Shown here piece after piece: positions 45,801 through 53,070 of a DNA stretch of 64,000 nucleotides; position 1 is the stretch's first letter; every line of letters starts with the position of its first letter. The notes under the pieces are model-generated. The model made no database searches, was not told where the DNA came from, and saw nothing but the letters and a program-made list of their open reading frames with translations. This DNA comes from AWTP1-13 sp963832445 (GTDB lineage Bacteria; Pseudomonadota; Alphaproteobacteria; Rhizobiales; Hyphomicrobiaceae). The stretch spans positions 248,001 through 312,000 of the forward strand of contig CAWHUM010000026.1 in the NCBI GenBank assembly GCA_963832445.1, written 5' to 3'. A program made the position numbers and the translations under genes.

Positions 45801-46847
45801 CAAGTTGCGATAGGCCAGCCGGCGGATGCCACGGCGCTGGCGCAACGCGTCATCCAGTCGGTGGGCGCTCCTTACGAGATCGACGGGCGCCAGGTGCTGA
45901 TCGGCACCAGCGTCGGCATTGCCATCGGTCCTGCGGATGGGCTGACGTCCGATCAATTGATGCGCAATGCCGACCTTGCGCTCTATCGCGCCAAGGGCGA
46001 CGGGCGCGGCACCTACCGCTTCTTCGAGGCCGAGATGGACGCGCAGATGCAGCAGCGGCGCGTCATGGAGCTGGACCTGCGCAAGGCCCTGACGGCCGGG
46101 CAATTCGAGCTGCACTATCAGCCCGTCGTCAATCTGGAGAACAACAAGATCAGCGGTTTCGAGGCCCTCGTGCGCTGGCAGCATCCCGAGAAGGGGATGA
46201 TCGCGCCTGGCCAGTTCATAGGCCTGGCGGAGGAGATCGGCTTCATCGTGCCGCTCGGCGAATGGGTGATCAGGGAGGCCTGTGCCACTGCCGCCAAATG
46301 GCCGGGGCACATGCGCATCTCGGTCAACCTTTCACCGGCCCAGTTCAAGAATTCCGGCCTGGTGCAGATCGTGGTCGGGGCGCTGGCGGCCTCCGGGCTC
46401 GCCGCGGACCGGCTGGAGCTCGAGATCACCGAGACGGCATTGCTGGAGGACAGCGAAGCCACGTTCGCCACGCTCTACCGCCTGCGCGAGCTCGGCGTGC
46501 GCATCGCCATGGACGACTTCGGCACCGGCTATTCGTCGCTTGCCTATCTGCAGAGCTTCCCCTTCGATCGCATCAAGATCGACCGGTCGTTCATACGGGA
46601 CATCGCCGACAGCATCGGCTCGGTCAACATCGTGCGGGCGGTGGCGGCGCTGGCGAAGGGACTCGGCATGGAAACGACGGCCGAGGGCGTGGAGACGAGC
46701 GAGCAGCTCGATTCCGTGCGCTCTGAGGGCTGCACCGAGATGCAGGGCTTCCTGTTCAGCCGGCCGCGACCCGCCGACGAGCTCGAGCAGCTGTTCTTCA
46801 GCAGCCAGGACCGCGAAGGCGGCGCTGGCGCGGCAAGCGCCGCTTAA
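42858..46847 (+). CDS. Membrane-bound five-PAS GGDEF-EAL cyclic-di-GMP protein
   Basis: 1329 residues. Membrane helix 51-75, a roughly 105-residue periplasmic segment, helix 181-202, then five PAS units starting near residues 235, 374, 513, 638 and 770, a GGDEF domain (894-1055; GGDEF at 974-978 intact) and an EAL domain (about 1075-1325; FEALVRW with Glu1102). The first four PAS units are close copies sharing a LRQILEAR-like segment, with 15-22 bp identical DNA tracts between units 2 and 3. Both cyclase and phosphodiesterase motifs look complete, but many such proteins use only one. ATG 42858 has GGGAGAA seven bases upstream. It lies alone between divergent and convergent neighbours. Confidence 0.93.
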   Translation: MRGVVHEIRAALRERGSGAGDAGQPGARRMAEAPGVRTGQVNQPRSPRKMVRVLGAIIALTAVVSAPLGYCIIGYLKEAEALSYKAELTAKQAAHYIDMPKNAPWLADSGQLPPIGEIRTPTAAPMLQRILDANGEAVIEKGATLAWPTFARSAPIFADGKPVGSAEVSASLRPLFAEVSLIALCSLLLGLAAYWAFAVLPLRVVDRSFRELELANALLKEREATLKSQNLVFDAALENMFQGLAMFDAQERIVIANDRFAEMYGLTPDQVKPGTTLHRVAELRVGNGSYVGLTPEDVVRTMRERVARGRESHLTSRLGNGRIISVSLRPTGDGGWVSTHQDITDRENLTAQLARQNELLQQREEELKAQNTRFDAATRYMSQGLCLFDADQRVLISNDRYADLYGLTPEEIKPGTTLRQILEARAEKGLYKNMDAKAFVSTGVASFSKEVSEIVRLADGRCISVLRRPMPDGGLVSTHEDVTEREKLSARLERQNELLRQREEELQAWNLRLDAALENMAQGLCLYDSQQQVVIANRRFAEIYGLSQDQVKPGATLRQILEARIGKGLYAGASPEEYIKERLAALGEASTKIQRLSDGRDIAICHTPMRDGGWVTTHEDVTERESLKWRLKQQNDQLDAALNNMTHGLVMFDADQRLVVCNQRYIEMYRLTPEQSKPGTTMREILQHRLANGCHNKTDPAHFVDDLAREFNKRSSDIHELIDGRIIHVRRQEAASGGWVITHEDITERQKLHAKLEQNNKLLSERTSRLQTIIDNFPGGLSFLDRDLRIVFCNEKAKQLLDLPDSLFANGPPSIEDLFRYNAQRGEYGPGEVEEHVANRMAIVRSSPQGQEHERVRPDGTVLDVRSAPLDSGGFIATYMDITERRRSEAKIAHMALHDALTGLANRVLLNEQLEQALSRVRRGEMVAVHLLDLDHFKNVNDTLGHPAGDKLLKDAACRLRALVRDTDTIARMGGDEFAILQVAIGQPADATALAQRVIQSVGAPYEIDGRQVLIGTSVGIAIGPADGLTSDQLMRNADLALYRAKGDGRGTYRFFEAEMDAQMQQRRVMELDLRKALTAGQFELHYQPVVNLENNKISGFEALVRWQHPEKGMIAPGQFIGLAEEIGFIVPLGEWVIREACATAAKWPGHMRISVNLSPAQFKNSGLVQIVVGALAASGLAADRLELEITETALLEDSEATFATLYRLRELGVRIAMDDFGTGYSSLAYLQSFPFDRIKIDRSFIRDIADSIGSVNIVRAVAALAKGLGMETTAEGVETSEQLDSVRSEGCTEMQGFLFSRPRPADELEQLFFSSQDREGGAGAASAA

Positions 46848-46873
46848 GGCGGGCGCCGGCCGCCGCGCTTGCG

Positions 46874-47161
46874 TCAGCCGACCAGGTGCTCCACCGTGTC
46901 GTAGGCCTGGGTGTCGGGGGCAGCCTTCAACAGGCCTGCGAGCGCACCCCAAAGGGCCTGAATTTTGGCGACGGAGGAGTCTGCGTCCGCCTTGCTTGCA
47001 TAGATGGCGGTGACCGCACCTTGTCCGTCGGCGCGCCAGGCCACGTAGATGTCGACTACACCCGGCAGGGCCTTGGCCGCAGGCTGCATCTCCTTGAGCT
47101 TCGCCGGCAGCTCGCCGAGCCGCGAAGGATCCACCTCGAACGACGTTACGCGTGCGTACAT
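46874..47161 (-). CDS. ABM-like dimeric alpha-beta barrel protein
   Basis: 95-residue protein starting MYARVTSFEVDPSRLGELPA. The beta-alpha-beta pattern and GVVDIYVAWRADGQGAVTAI resemble antibiotic-biosynthesis-monooxygenase-like (ABM) domains, which form small dimeric barrels. No catalytic residues can be named. The start at 47161 is supported by AGGGGAAACGG upstream; the longer open frame to 47605 has no protein-like content. It is convergent with the GGDEF-EAL gene. Confidence 0.7.
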   Translation of the reverse strand: MYARVTSFEVDPSRLGELPAKLKEMQPAAKALPGVVDIYVAWRADGQGAVTAIYASKADADSSVAKIQALWGALAGLLKAAPDTQAYDTVEHLVG

Positions 47162-47417
47162 GGCCGTTTCCCCTTGTTGCATCGAGTGCGCGACGACGCT
47201 GGCACGGCCTGGGGGCGGAATAACGGCACGCCCACGGATGGTGCTCGATCGGGTCGTAGTCTCTTGACCGCTGCCGACGGCTCTGGCCTCAATGCTTCGA
47301 AAGATGTGGTCAGGGGGCGACCATGCACTGCACGTCTGTGATGCGCACCAAAGCCGACGATGCCAGCATGCCAACCGCCTCGCGGATTGCGAGGACAAGT
47401 GCTGCGGCGCGCCGCGC

Positions 47418-48734
47418 GTGACGGACAACCCGCACCGGATCGTTGTGGTCGGCGGCGGCGCCGGCGGGCTCGAGCTGGTAACCCGGCTCGGCGACAGGCT
47501 GGGCAAGCGCGGCAAGGCCCACGTCACGCTGATCGACCGGCGTCGCACGCACCTGTGGAAGCCGCTGCTGCACGAGATCGCCGCCGGCAGCATGGACTTG
47601 GGCACGCACGAGCTCGATTACCTGGCACAGGCCTATTGGCACGGCTTCACCTTTCGCTTGGGTGCGCTGATCGGCATCGACCGCGGACGGCGCATGGTGC
47701 GTGTGGCGCCCTACATCGACAGCGAGGGCCGCGAGGTGACGCCGGCGCGCGAGTTCGGATACGACACGCTGGTGATCGCCATCGGCAGCCTCACCAACGA
47801 CTTCGGCACCCGGGGCGTGAAAGCGCACGCGATCGCGCTGGAAACGGCCGACGAGGCCAAGCGCTTCCACGGCCGCCTGATCAACGCCTGCATCCGCGCC
47901 CATTCGCAGACCGAGCCGCTGCGCCCCGAGCAGCTGCAGGTGGCGATCATCGGTGCTGGTGCGACAGGGACCGAGCTGGCGGCCGAGCTGCACAAGACAA
48001 CGCGCCAGCTCGTTGCCTTCGGCCTCGACCGCATCGACCCCGACAAGGACATCAAGATCCACCTGATCGAGGCGGCCCCGCGCATCCTGCCCGCGCTTCC
48101 CGAGCGGCTTTCGGAAGCTGCCGCCAAGCTGCTCGAGGGGCTGAACGTGCGCATCCACACCCGCGCGCGTGTCATGGAAGTCACGGCGAACGGCGTCTCG
48201 CTTGAGAGCGGCCTGTCGATACCCGCAGAGCTCGTCGTGTGGGCCGCTGGCATCAAGGCGCCGGACCTGCTCAAGGATATCGCCGGCTTGGAAACCAACC
48301 CGATCAATCAGCTGGTGGTGCGACAGACGCTGCAGACCACGCGCGATGATGCCATCTTCGCCTTTGGCGACTGCTCCGCGTGTCCCTGGCCGGGGCATCC
48401 GGGCACGGTGCCGCCGCGTGGGCAGGCGGCGCACCAGCAGGCCTCGCACCTGGCGAGAGAGCTGCCACGGCGCATTGCCGGCATGTCGGTCAGGGAGTGG
48501 CGCTATCGCGACTTCGGCTCGCTGGTGTCGCTTGGCGAATACTCCACGGTCGGCAATTTGATGGGCAAGCTCATTGGCGGCAACCTGTTCATCGAGGGCC
48601 TGTTCGCCGGGATTATGTACAAGTCGCTCTACAAGATGCACCAGCTGGCGCTGCACGGGCCGACCAAAGTCGCGCTCGATACCGTCGCGCGACTCATCTC
48701 ACGCCGCACCGAGCCGGTGGTGAAGCTGCATTGA
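47418..48734 (+). CDS. ndh: Type II NADH dehydrogenase (NDH-2)
   Basis: Non-proton-pumping NADH:quinone oxidoreductase on the inner face of the membrane. 438 residues from GTG 47418. The FAD-binding start is RIVVVGGGAGGLELVTRLGD, the NADH-binding motif is VAIIGAGATGTELAAEL near residue 180, and IFAFGDCSACPWPG binds the flavin. The C-terminal helices GNLFIEGLFAGIMYKSLYKM anchor it to the membrane. The frame is open upstream to 47292, but those codons show no family sequence. An imperfect hairpin follows the stop. Confidence 0.92.
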   Translation: MTDNPHRIVVVGGGAGGLELVTRLGDRLGKRGKAHVTLIDRRRTHLWKPLLHEIAAGSMDLGTHELDYLAQAYWHGFTFRLGALIGIDRGRRMVRVAPYIDSEGREVTPAREFGYDTLVIAIGSLTNDFGTRGVKAHAIALETADEAKRFHGRLINACIRAHSQTEPLRPEQLQVAIIGAGATGTELAAELHKTTRQLVAFGLDRIDPDKDIKIHLIEAAPRILPALPERLSEAAAKLLEGLNVRIHTRARVMEVTANGVSLESGLSIPAELVVWAAGIKAPDLLKDIAGLETNPINQLVVRQTLQTTRDDAIFAFGDCSACPWPGHPGTVPPRGQAAHQQASHLARELPRRIAGMSVREWRYRDFGSLVSLGEYSTVGNLMGKLIGGNLFIEGLFAGIMYKSLYKMHQLALHGPTKVALDTVARLISRRTEPVVKLH

Positions 48735-48746
48735 GAATCAGCTTTC

Positions 48747-48805
48747 GGCGATGGCGGGTCGATAGACGGCAGTTCAACATCTAGACCGTCGACGAGCCCA
48801 TCGCC
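48747..48805 (+). terminator. Imperfect hairpin after ndh
   Basis: GGCGATGG near 48747 pairs with CCATCGCC ending at 48805, and GACGG near the inner end pairs with CCGTC. There is no T-run after it, so it may be an RNA-stabilising hairpin rather than a classic intrinsic terminator. It ends 11 bp before the next gene's GTG. Confidence 0.35.
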
Positions 48806-48815
48806 AAGGAGTGGG

Positions 48816-49097
48816 GTGGAGACCAACCGCGGCGTTGCGTGGCGCCTGCGCGAGGCGGGCGCAAGTGCCGAGCTGTTCGGCAGGATCGCGGCGCAGGTGC
48901 CGCAGCTGCTGGAGCGCGCCGAGGGCACCGCGCTGGCTTTGGCCGACATGGCCCGCGGCGGCTTTCGCCTCGACGATGAGACGGTGGAGCGCCTTGCCGC
49001 CGCGCAGGCCTGGCACAACCGCTGGGGCCGCTGGGCGCTGTGGGGCGGCGCCCAGGCGCTGGCGGCAACGGCGCTGTGGCAGACCACGCAGGGATAG
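48816..49097 (+). CDS. Small membrane protein resembling the C-terminal tail of UbiB/AarF
   Basis: 93-residue protein with AAGGAG five bases before its GTG start. Its sequence (AAQVPQLLERAEGTALALAD, then FRLDDETVERLAAAQAWHNR, then a WGRWALWGGAQALAATALW helix) resembles the last part of UbiB/AarF kinases: helix, linker and a C-terminal membrane segment. The kinase domain is absent and the upstream gene is ndh. Either a fragment was retained as an independent gene, or this is an unrelated protein of similar build. The good ribosome binding site favours real expression. Confidence 0.55.
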   Translation: METNRGVAWRLREAGASAELFGRIAAQVPQLLERAEGTALALADMARGGFRLDDETVERLAAAQAWHNRWGRWALWGGAQALAATALWQTTQG

Positions 49098-49105
49098 GCG
49101 GTCGC

Positions 49106-49588
49106 TCACGTCGAGCGTGTGAGCTGCTTCTCGTAGCGCCACACTTCCAGCGGGAACGGGCCGCTCGACGTTTCCGTGGGATTGACGATCGCGCCGGCAA
49201 GGCGCCAGCCGCCCTTCTCGTAGAAGCGCGCGGCGCGCACGTTGCCGACCGCGCACGCGAGCCACGCCGTCTCAACGCCACGCTCCGCAAGCCGTGTCTC
49301 CGCGTCGGCGATGAGCGCCGCGGCGGCGCCAGAGCCGCGTGCCTCGGGCGACACGAACAGCTGATACAGCTCGTCACCCTTGAGGACGCAGAAGCCGACG
49401 GGGGCGCCGAGCGGGCCGGCAACATAGATGTCCGGGAGTGCGGCCTGCAGCCGCTCGCGAAAGCTTTCGAGCGTGCGCAGCCGGGCCAGCTCCGGCGGCA
49501 TCATCGGCGCATGGAACTCGTGCCAGACCTCGTGCCACAACCGCGCTAGACGATGGATCTCAGCGGGATCGGCGGATCTCACCTGCAT
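49106..49588 (-). CDS. GNAT family N-acetyltransferase
   Basis: 160-residue acetyltransferase. The acetyl-CoA-binding block is QLFVSPEARGSGAAAALIAD (Arg/Gly-x-Gly/Ala) near residue 82, followed by ACAVGNVRAARFYEKGGWRL, the typical motif B region. The substrate is unknown. Start ATG 49588 overlaps the region just after the enoyl-CoA hydratase stop at 49592, so the two are tightly linked in the same direction. Confidence 0.87.
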   Translation of the reverse strand: MQVRSADPAEIHRLARLWHEVWHEFHAPMMPPELARLRTLESFRERLQAALPDIYVAGPLGAPVGFCVLKGDELYQLFVSPEARGSGAAAALIADAETRLAERGVETAWLACAVGNVRAARFYEKGGWRLAGAIVNPTETSSGPFPLEVWRYEKQLTRST

Positions 49589-49591
49589 CAA

Positions 49592-50476
49592 TCAATCGCC
49601 CTGGAACGCGGGCTTCTGCTTGGCCACGAACGCCTCGTAGGCGCGCGCGTAGTCCTTGGTCTGCATACAGATGGCCTGCGCCTGCGCCTCGGCCTCGATG
49701 GCCTCGTCCACGCCCATGCTCCATTCCTGGTGGATGCAGCGCTTGGTGATGGCGTGCGCGAAGGTGGGTCCATCGGCCAGCGCCTTGGCCATGGCCTGCG
49801 CTTCGCCGAGCGCGGCATCGGGCTCGCAGAGCCTGTTGAAGAAGCCACACCGCTCCGCCTCGGTGCCGTCCATGGCCCGTCCCGTATAGAGCAACTCGGC
49901 CGCGCGCCCAGCGCCGATGATGCGGGGCAGCATGTTGCAGGCGCCCATGTCGGCGCCGGCGAGCCCGACGCGCACGAACAGGAACGCGGTCTTGGCTCGC
50001 GCCGTGCCGAGGCGCAGGTCGGACGCCATGGCCAGGATAGCGCCGGCACCGGCGCAGATGCCGTCGATTGCCGCCACGATCGGCTGCGGGCAGGCGCGCA
50101 TCGCTTTCACCAGGTCACCGGTCATGCGGGTGAAGGCCAGGAGCCCCGCCATGTCGCCCTTCCTCTGCATCTCCACCAGCGGGCCGATGATCTCGTGCAC
50201 GTCGCCGCCCGAGCAGAAGTTGCCGCCGGCGCCCGTGATCACCACGCTCTTGACGGCTTCGGCGTAGACGAGGTCGCGGAAGGTGTCGCGCAGCTCGGCG
50301 TAGGATTCCAAGGTCAGCGGGTTCTTGCGCTCGGGCCGGTTGAGCGTGACCGTGGCGACCTTGCCGTCGAGCTGCCATTGGAAGTGCCGCGGCCGGAAGG
50401 AGGCAAAGTCGATGCCGGAGGGGCGGAAGCGCTGCGTGGTGTCGGGTGACTTTCCGGGGCCTGCAGTCATGGACAT
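49592..50476 (-). CDS. Enoyl-CoA hydratase/isomerase family protein
   Basis: 294-residue crotonase-fold protein. The oxyanion hole regions are ITGAGGNFCSGGDVHEI and IDGICAGAGAILAMASDLRL. The C-terminal half (TKRCIHQEWSMGVDEAIEAE) closes the trimer fold. Position 3 after the CAGAGA block is where hydratases carry the catalytic Glu; here GLAGADMGACNML shows Asp at that site, which could mean isomerase or other activity. Start ATG 50476 has AGGAG five bases upstream. It belongs with the GNAT gene. Confidence 0.87.
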   Translation of the reverse strand: MSMTAGPGKSPDTTQRFRPSGIDFASFRPRHFQWQLDGKVATVTLNRPERKNPLTLESYAELRDTFRDLVYAEAVKSVVITGAGGNFCSGGDVHEIIGPLVEMQRKGDMAGLLAFTRMTGDLVKAMRACPQPIVAAIDGICAGAGAILAMASDLRLGTARAKTAFLFVRVGLAGADMGACNMLPRIIGAGRAAELLYTGRAMDGTEAERCGFFNRLCEPDAALGEAQAMAKALADGPTFAHAITKRCIHQEWSMGVDEAIEAEAQAQAICMQTKDYARAYEAFVAKQKPAFQGD

Positions 50477-50629
50477 GTCATCTCCTTGCGCCGGCAATCG
50501 CTGCTCTCAAAGGGAGCAGCCGCCAATGTAGTCTGGCCGCCAGCTCACACAGAACCGAAACTGAGGAACGGTGCAGGTACGGCAAAGCTCTTGGTGCTAC
50601 AACCTTGGAACCGTGTAGAAGGCCGAGTT

Positions 50630-50659
50630 TTGGCCATTATTCTCATTAGGTTGTTATCT
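50630..50659 (+). promoter_or_regulatory. Candidate sigma-70-type promoter for the ParA pair
   Basis: TTGGCC (50630-50635) and TTATCT (50654-50659) with an 18-bp spacer in an AT-rich stretch, about 70 bp before the ParA start. The boxes match consensus only moderately. Confidence 0.3.
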
Positions 50660-50727
50660 TGCGGGTGCGGCAAGTTCCCGATCGCAAGAGGGCGGCGATC
50701 GGGTTGTTTTGCGTTGGGAGCCCTCTC

Positions 50728-51591
50728 GTGACCAAGTTTCTTGCCGTTTCCAATCGCCGCGGCGGTGTTGGTAAGACCACCCTCACCATGATGCTGGCGT
50801 ACGGTCTTTCCGTTGCACGGCGCCAGAAAGTCCTGCTCATCGATCTCGACGCGCAGGCTTCCACATCGATCATCATGATGGGCCATCAGCGCTGGCGGGC
50901 GGCGCGTGAGGAAAAGCGCACGACTTCCAGCCTGCTCAGCGAAATGGTCACCGATGCACCGATCAGCTGCGAAGACTACATATCGAAAGGCATCGGCGAT
51001 GTAACGCTTGCCGATGGCAAGGCACCCGTCCTCGACATCGTACCGAGCGCCCACGACCTGGACGACAAGGAGGCGCTCCTGCTGATCGCGCAGCAGGCCG
51101 GCTTCCACAAGATCAGCGATGTGTTCGACAACATGCAGGATCGGATGGGCAAGATCATCCGCTCTGCCGAAGGCAGCTACGACCAGGTCATCATCGATTG
51201 CGCCCCCGGGCTGTCTCAGCTGGTATGGGGTGCCCTGCGTGTGGCCGACGTCGTGCTTGTCCCCTTCATTCCCGACAGAACGGCTGAGGACAACGTCGGC
51301 TGGCTGGCGCAGCGGCTCAGGCAGATCGGCACGCCAAGGGTCTTCACGGTGCCCAATCGGGTATCGGGCCAAGACAGCCGCGCTCAAGGCATAGTGGCAG
51401 CCGTGAGCGGCAGGTATCCCTCGCTCGGCATTCACATTCCGGCAACCCAGCCGCTGGCTACCGCGCTCGACTACCGAGATGCGCCGGGCACCTTTGCCTC
51501 CAAGTTCGGCTCTGCGGCCCAGCACGTCAATCAGCTTGCCGACTGCGTGCTCGATGTCATCAACAAGCCGGTCGCGGTGGCAGCGGAATGA
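50728..51591 (+). CDS. Orphan ParA/MinD-type ATPase
   Basis: 287-residue ATPase of the ParA/Soj family, starting from GTG 50728. The deviant Walker A reads NRRGGVGKTTLT (residues 9-20): Lys16 is present but the signature lysine, normally the K of KGGVGK, is Arg11. The switch I/Walker A' Asp is in LLIDLDAQASTS and Walker B in YDQVIIDCAPGLSQLVWGAL. Such proteins place plasmids, chromosomes or protein cargo such as chemoreceptor arrays. No parS-like repeats or ParB gene are nearby, so this is not the main partition locus. It overlaps a small partner gene by ATGA. Confidence 0.88.
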   Translation: MTKFLAVSNRRGGVGKTTLTMMLAYGLSVARRQKVLLIDLDAQASTSIIMMGHQRWRAAREEKRTTSSLLSEMVTDAPISCEDYISKGIGDVTLADGKAPVLDIVPSAHDLDDKEALLLIAQQAGFHKISDVFDNMQDRMGKIIRSAEGSYDQVIIDCAPGLSQLVWGALRVADVVLVPFIPDRTAEDNVGWLAQRLRQIGTPRVFTVPNRVSGQDSRAQGIVAAVSGRYPSLGIHIPATQPLATALDYRDAPGTFASKFGSAAQHVNQLADCVLDVINKPVAVAAE

Positions 51592-51986
51592 GTGGCACTC
51601 CCTTGCATGAGACTCTGCGGCGGTTGTTCGATGTCGTCGCGAGCGAGGTCGGGCAGAACCCTGCGTTCGCACAAAAATTGGCGCAGGCCATCGGTCAGGA
51701 TCTCTCCACTCTCCCCAATCGAGCGAGGCCGCCCTTGCGCCGCAGAGCGCTCGCTGCCGCGGAGCTCCACGCGGTCAACATCCTGAGACTGCATGGCGAG
51801 GGCGCCTTGCGGGGCAAGCTGGAGCAGCTCAAGGCCGTGGAAGACCTGAAATCGGTGGCCCGGGCGTCCGGCTTGGTGCTGTCGGGAAGCGCGGCCAGAG
51901 CGCGGCCCTCACGCACCGCCTTGATCGACGGAATAATCGATGCAGCCAAGCACTACGACGAGCAACGGCAGGCCGCGACCGCGTGA
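51588..51986 (+). CDS. Small partner of the orphan ParA
   Basis: 132-residue mainly helical protein whose ATG overlaps the ParA stop by 4 bp. The N-terminal helices (HETLRRLFDVVASEVGQNPA, then AFAQKLAQAIGQDL) are followed by a basic stretch PPLRRRALAAAELHAVNILR. The C-terminal part, LKSVARASGLVLSG... to ...TALIDGIIDAAKHYDE, has the outline of a short SAP/LEM-like helix-turn-helix. I do not recognise a family. The position and coupling suggest an adaptor that links the ATPase to its cargo or DNA, but this is inference. Confidence 0.75.
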   Translation: MSGTPLHETLRRLFDVVASEVGQNPAFAQKLAQAIGQDLSTLPNRARPPLRRRALAAAELHAVNILRLHGEGALRGKLEQLKAVEDLKSVARASGLVLSGSAARARPSRTALIDGIIDAAKHYDEQRQAATA

Positions 51987-52010
51987 GCGGGCTGGGTGGG
52001 GCTCACATCA

Positions 52011-52874
52011 TCACGTCTCGGGCCACCGTTTTTCGAAATCCCACACATGCTCGAAGCCGACCAGGCGGCAGAATTTGTCGAATGAGTAGAGCTCGTTCTG
52101 GATCGTGGCGCTCGAGCCCTTCTTGGCCAGCACGCCGTAAACGCGCTCGAGGGCTTTGGCGGTGGCAAGAAAGCCGGTGGCGGGGAAGATCGCCATCTTG
52201 TAGCCGAGCTCTTGCAGCCGCTCGCGGGACAGTATCGGCGTGCGCCCGCCGTCCGCCATGTTGGCGAGCAGCGGCACATCGAAATGCCGGCCGATGCGGG
52301 CCATCTCCTCCTCGCTCTCGGGGCTTTCGATGAACAGGATGTCGGCGCCCGCCTTGGCGTAAGCTTCGCCGCGGCGCAGCGCCTCGTCGAGACCGTGGGT
52401 GGTGCGGGCATCGGTGCGCGCCACCACCAGAAAATCCGGCGAAGCGCGGCTTGCCACCGCGACCTTGATCTTGCGCACCATGTCCTCGAGGGGGATCACA
52501 CGGCGGCCGGGGGTGTGGCCGCAGCGCTTGGGAAATACCTGGTCCTCGAGCTGGAGCGCTGCTGCGCCGGCTGCCTCGTAGCCCCGGACCGTTCGCTCGA
52601 CGTTGAGCAAGCCGCCGAAACCCGTATCGGCGTCGCAGACCACAGGTGTCGTCGTCCCCAGGCAGATTTGCGCAACGCGCTCCACCATCTCGGTGAAGCT
52701 GACAAGCCCAGCGTCGGGCAGCCCAAGCGACGCCGAGACGCCGTATCCCGTCATGTAGAGGACGTCGAAGCCCAGGCGATCGGCGATTCTTGCCGAGATC
52801 ATGTCGTAGACGCCCGGCGCAGTGACGAGCCCCGGCCGCGAGAGCACCTGCTTCAGTATCTTTCGTGATTGCAT
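52011..52874 (-). CDS. Isocitrate lyase/PEP mutase superfamily enzyme
   Basis: 287-residue beta-barrel enzyme of the PEP mutase/isocitrate lyase superfamily. The metal-binding region is VVCDADTGFGG, and the catalytic-loop motif is KRCGH (in QVFPKRCGHTPGRRVI), typical of methylisocitrate/2,3-dimethylmalate lyase and carboxyphosphonoenolpyruvate mutase types. Other blocks: LQLEDQ and VARTDARTTHGLDEAL. The likely reaction is cleavage of a 2-methyl- or similar isocitrate-type acid; no neighbouring propionate genes confirm this. It is divergent from the peptide-importer operon. Confidence 0.87.
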   Translation of the reverse strand: MQSRKILKQVLSRPGLVTAPGVYDMISARIADRLGFDVLYMTGYGVSASLGLPDAGLVSFTEMVERVAQICLGTTTPVVCDADTGFGGLLNVERTVRGYEAAGAAALQLEDQVFPKRCGHTPGRRVIPLEDMVRKIKVAVASRASPDFLVVARTDARTTHGLDEALRRGEAYAKAGADILFIESPESEEEMARIGRHFDVPLLANMADGGRTPILSRERLQELGYKMAIFPATGFLATAKALERVYGVLAKKGSSATIQNELYSFDKFCRLVGFEHVWDFEKRWPET

Positions 52875-53070
52875 CGGTCACCCATCGACATCGTGGCCTT
52901 CGCGCTCGCACAATCGCGTTACATCGGCCAAATCCGGTCCTGCACTCGGGATTTTTACCACCATTCCGAGCGAAAGGTTTGAAATCGGCGCCGATATGGA
53001 AGATGCTGCTCTTGTCCAATACGCACCGGGTCCGCCGGTGAACGAAAAAAAGCACGTGGGAGGACTGCAA

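Noticed and set aside
44493..46310. 605-codon minus-strand frame inside the GGDEF-EAL gene
   Set aside because: Shadow of the PAS and GGDEF codons; no protein-like features.
50477..50727. parS-type centromere repeats ahead of the ParA gene
   Set aside because: I looked for repeated palindromes such as the TGTTTCACGTGAAACA type and saw none; only a possible promoter.
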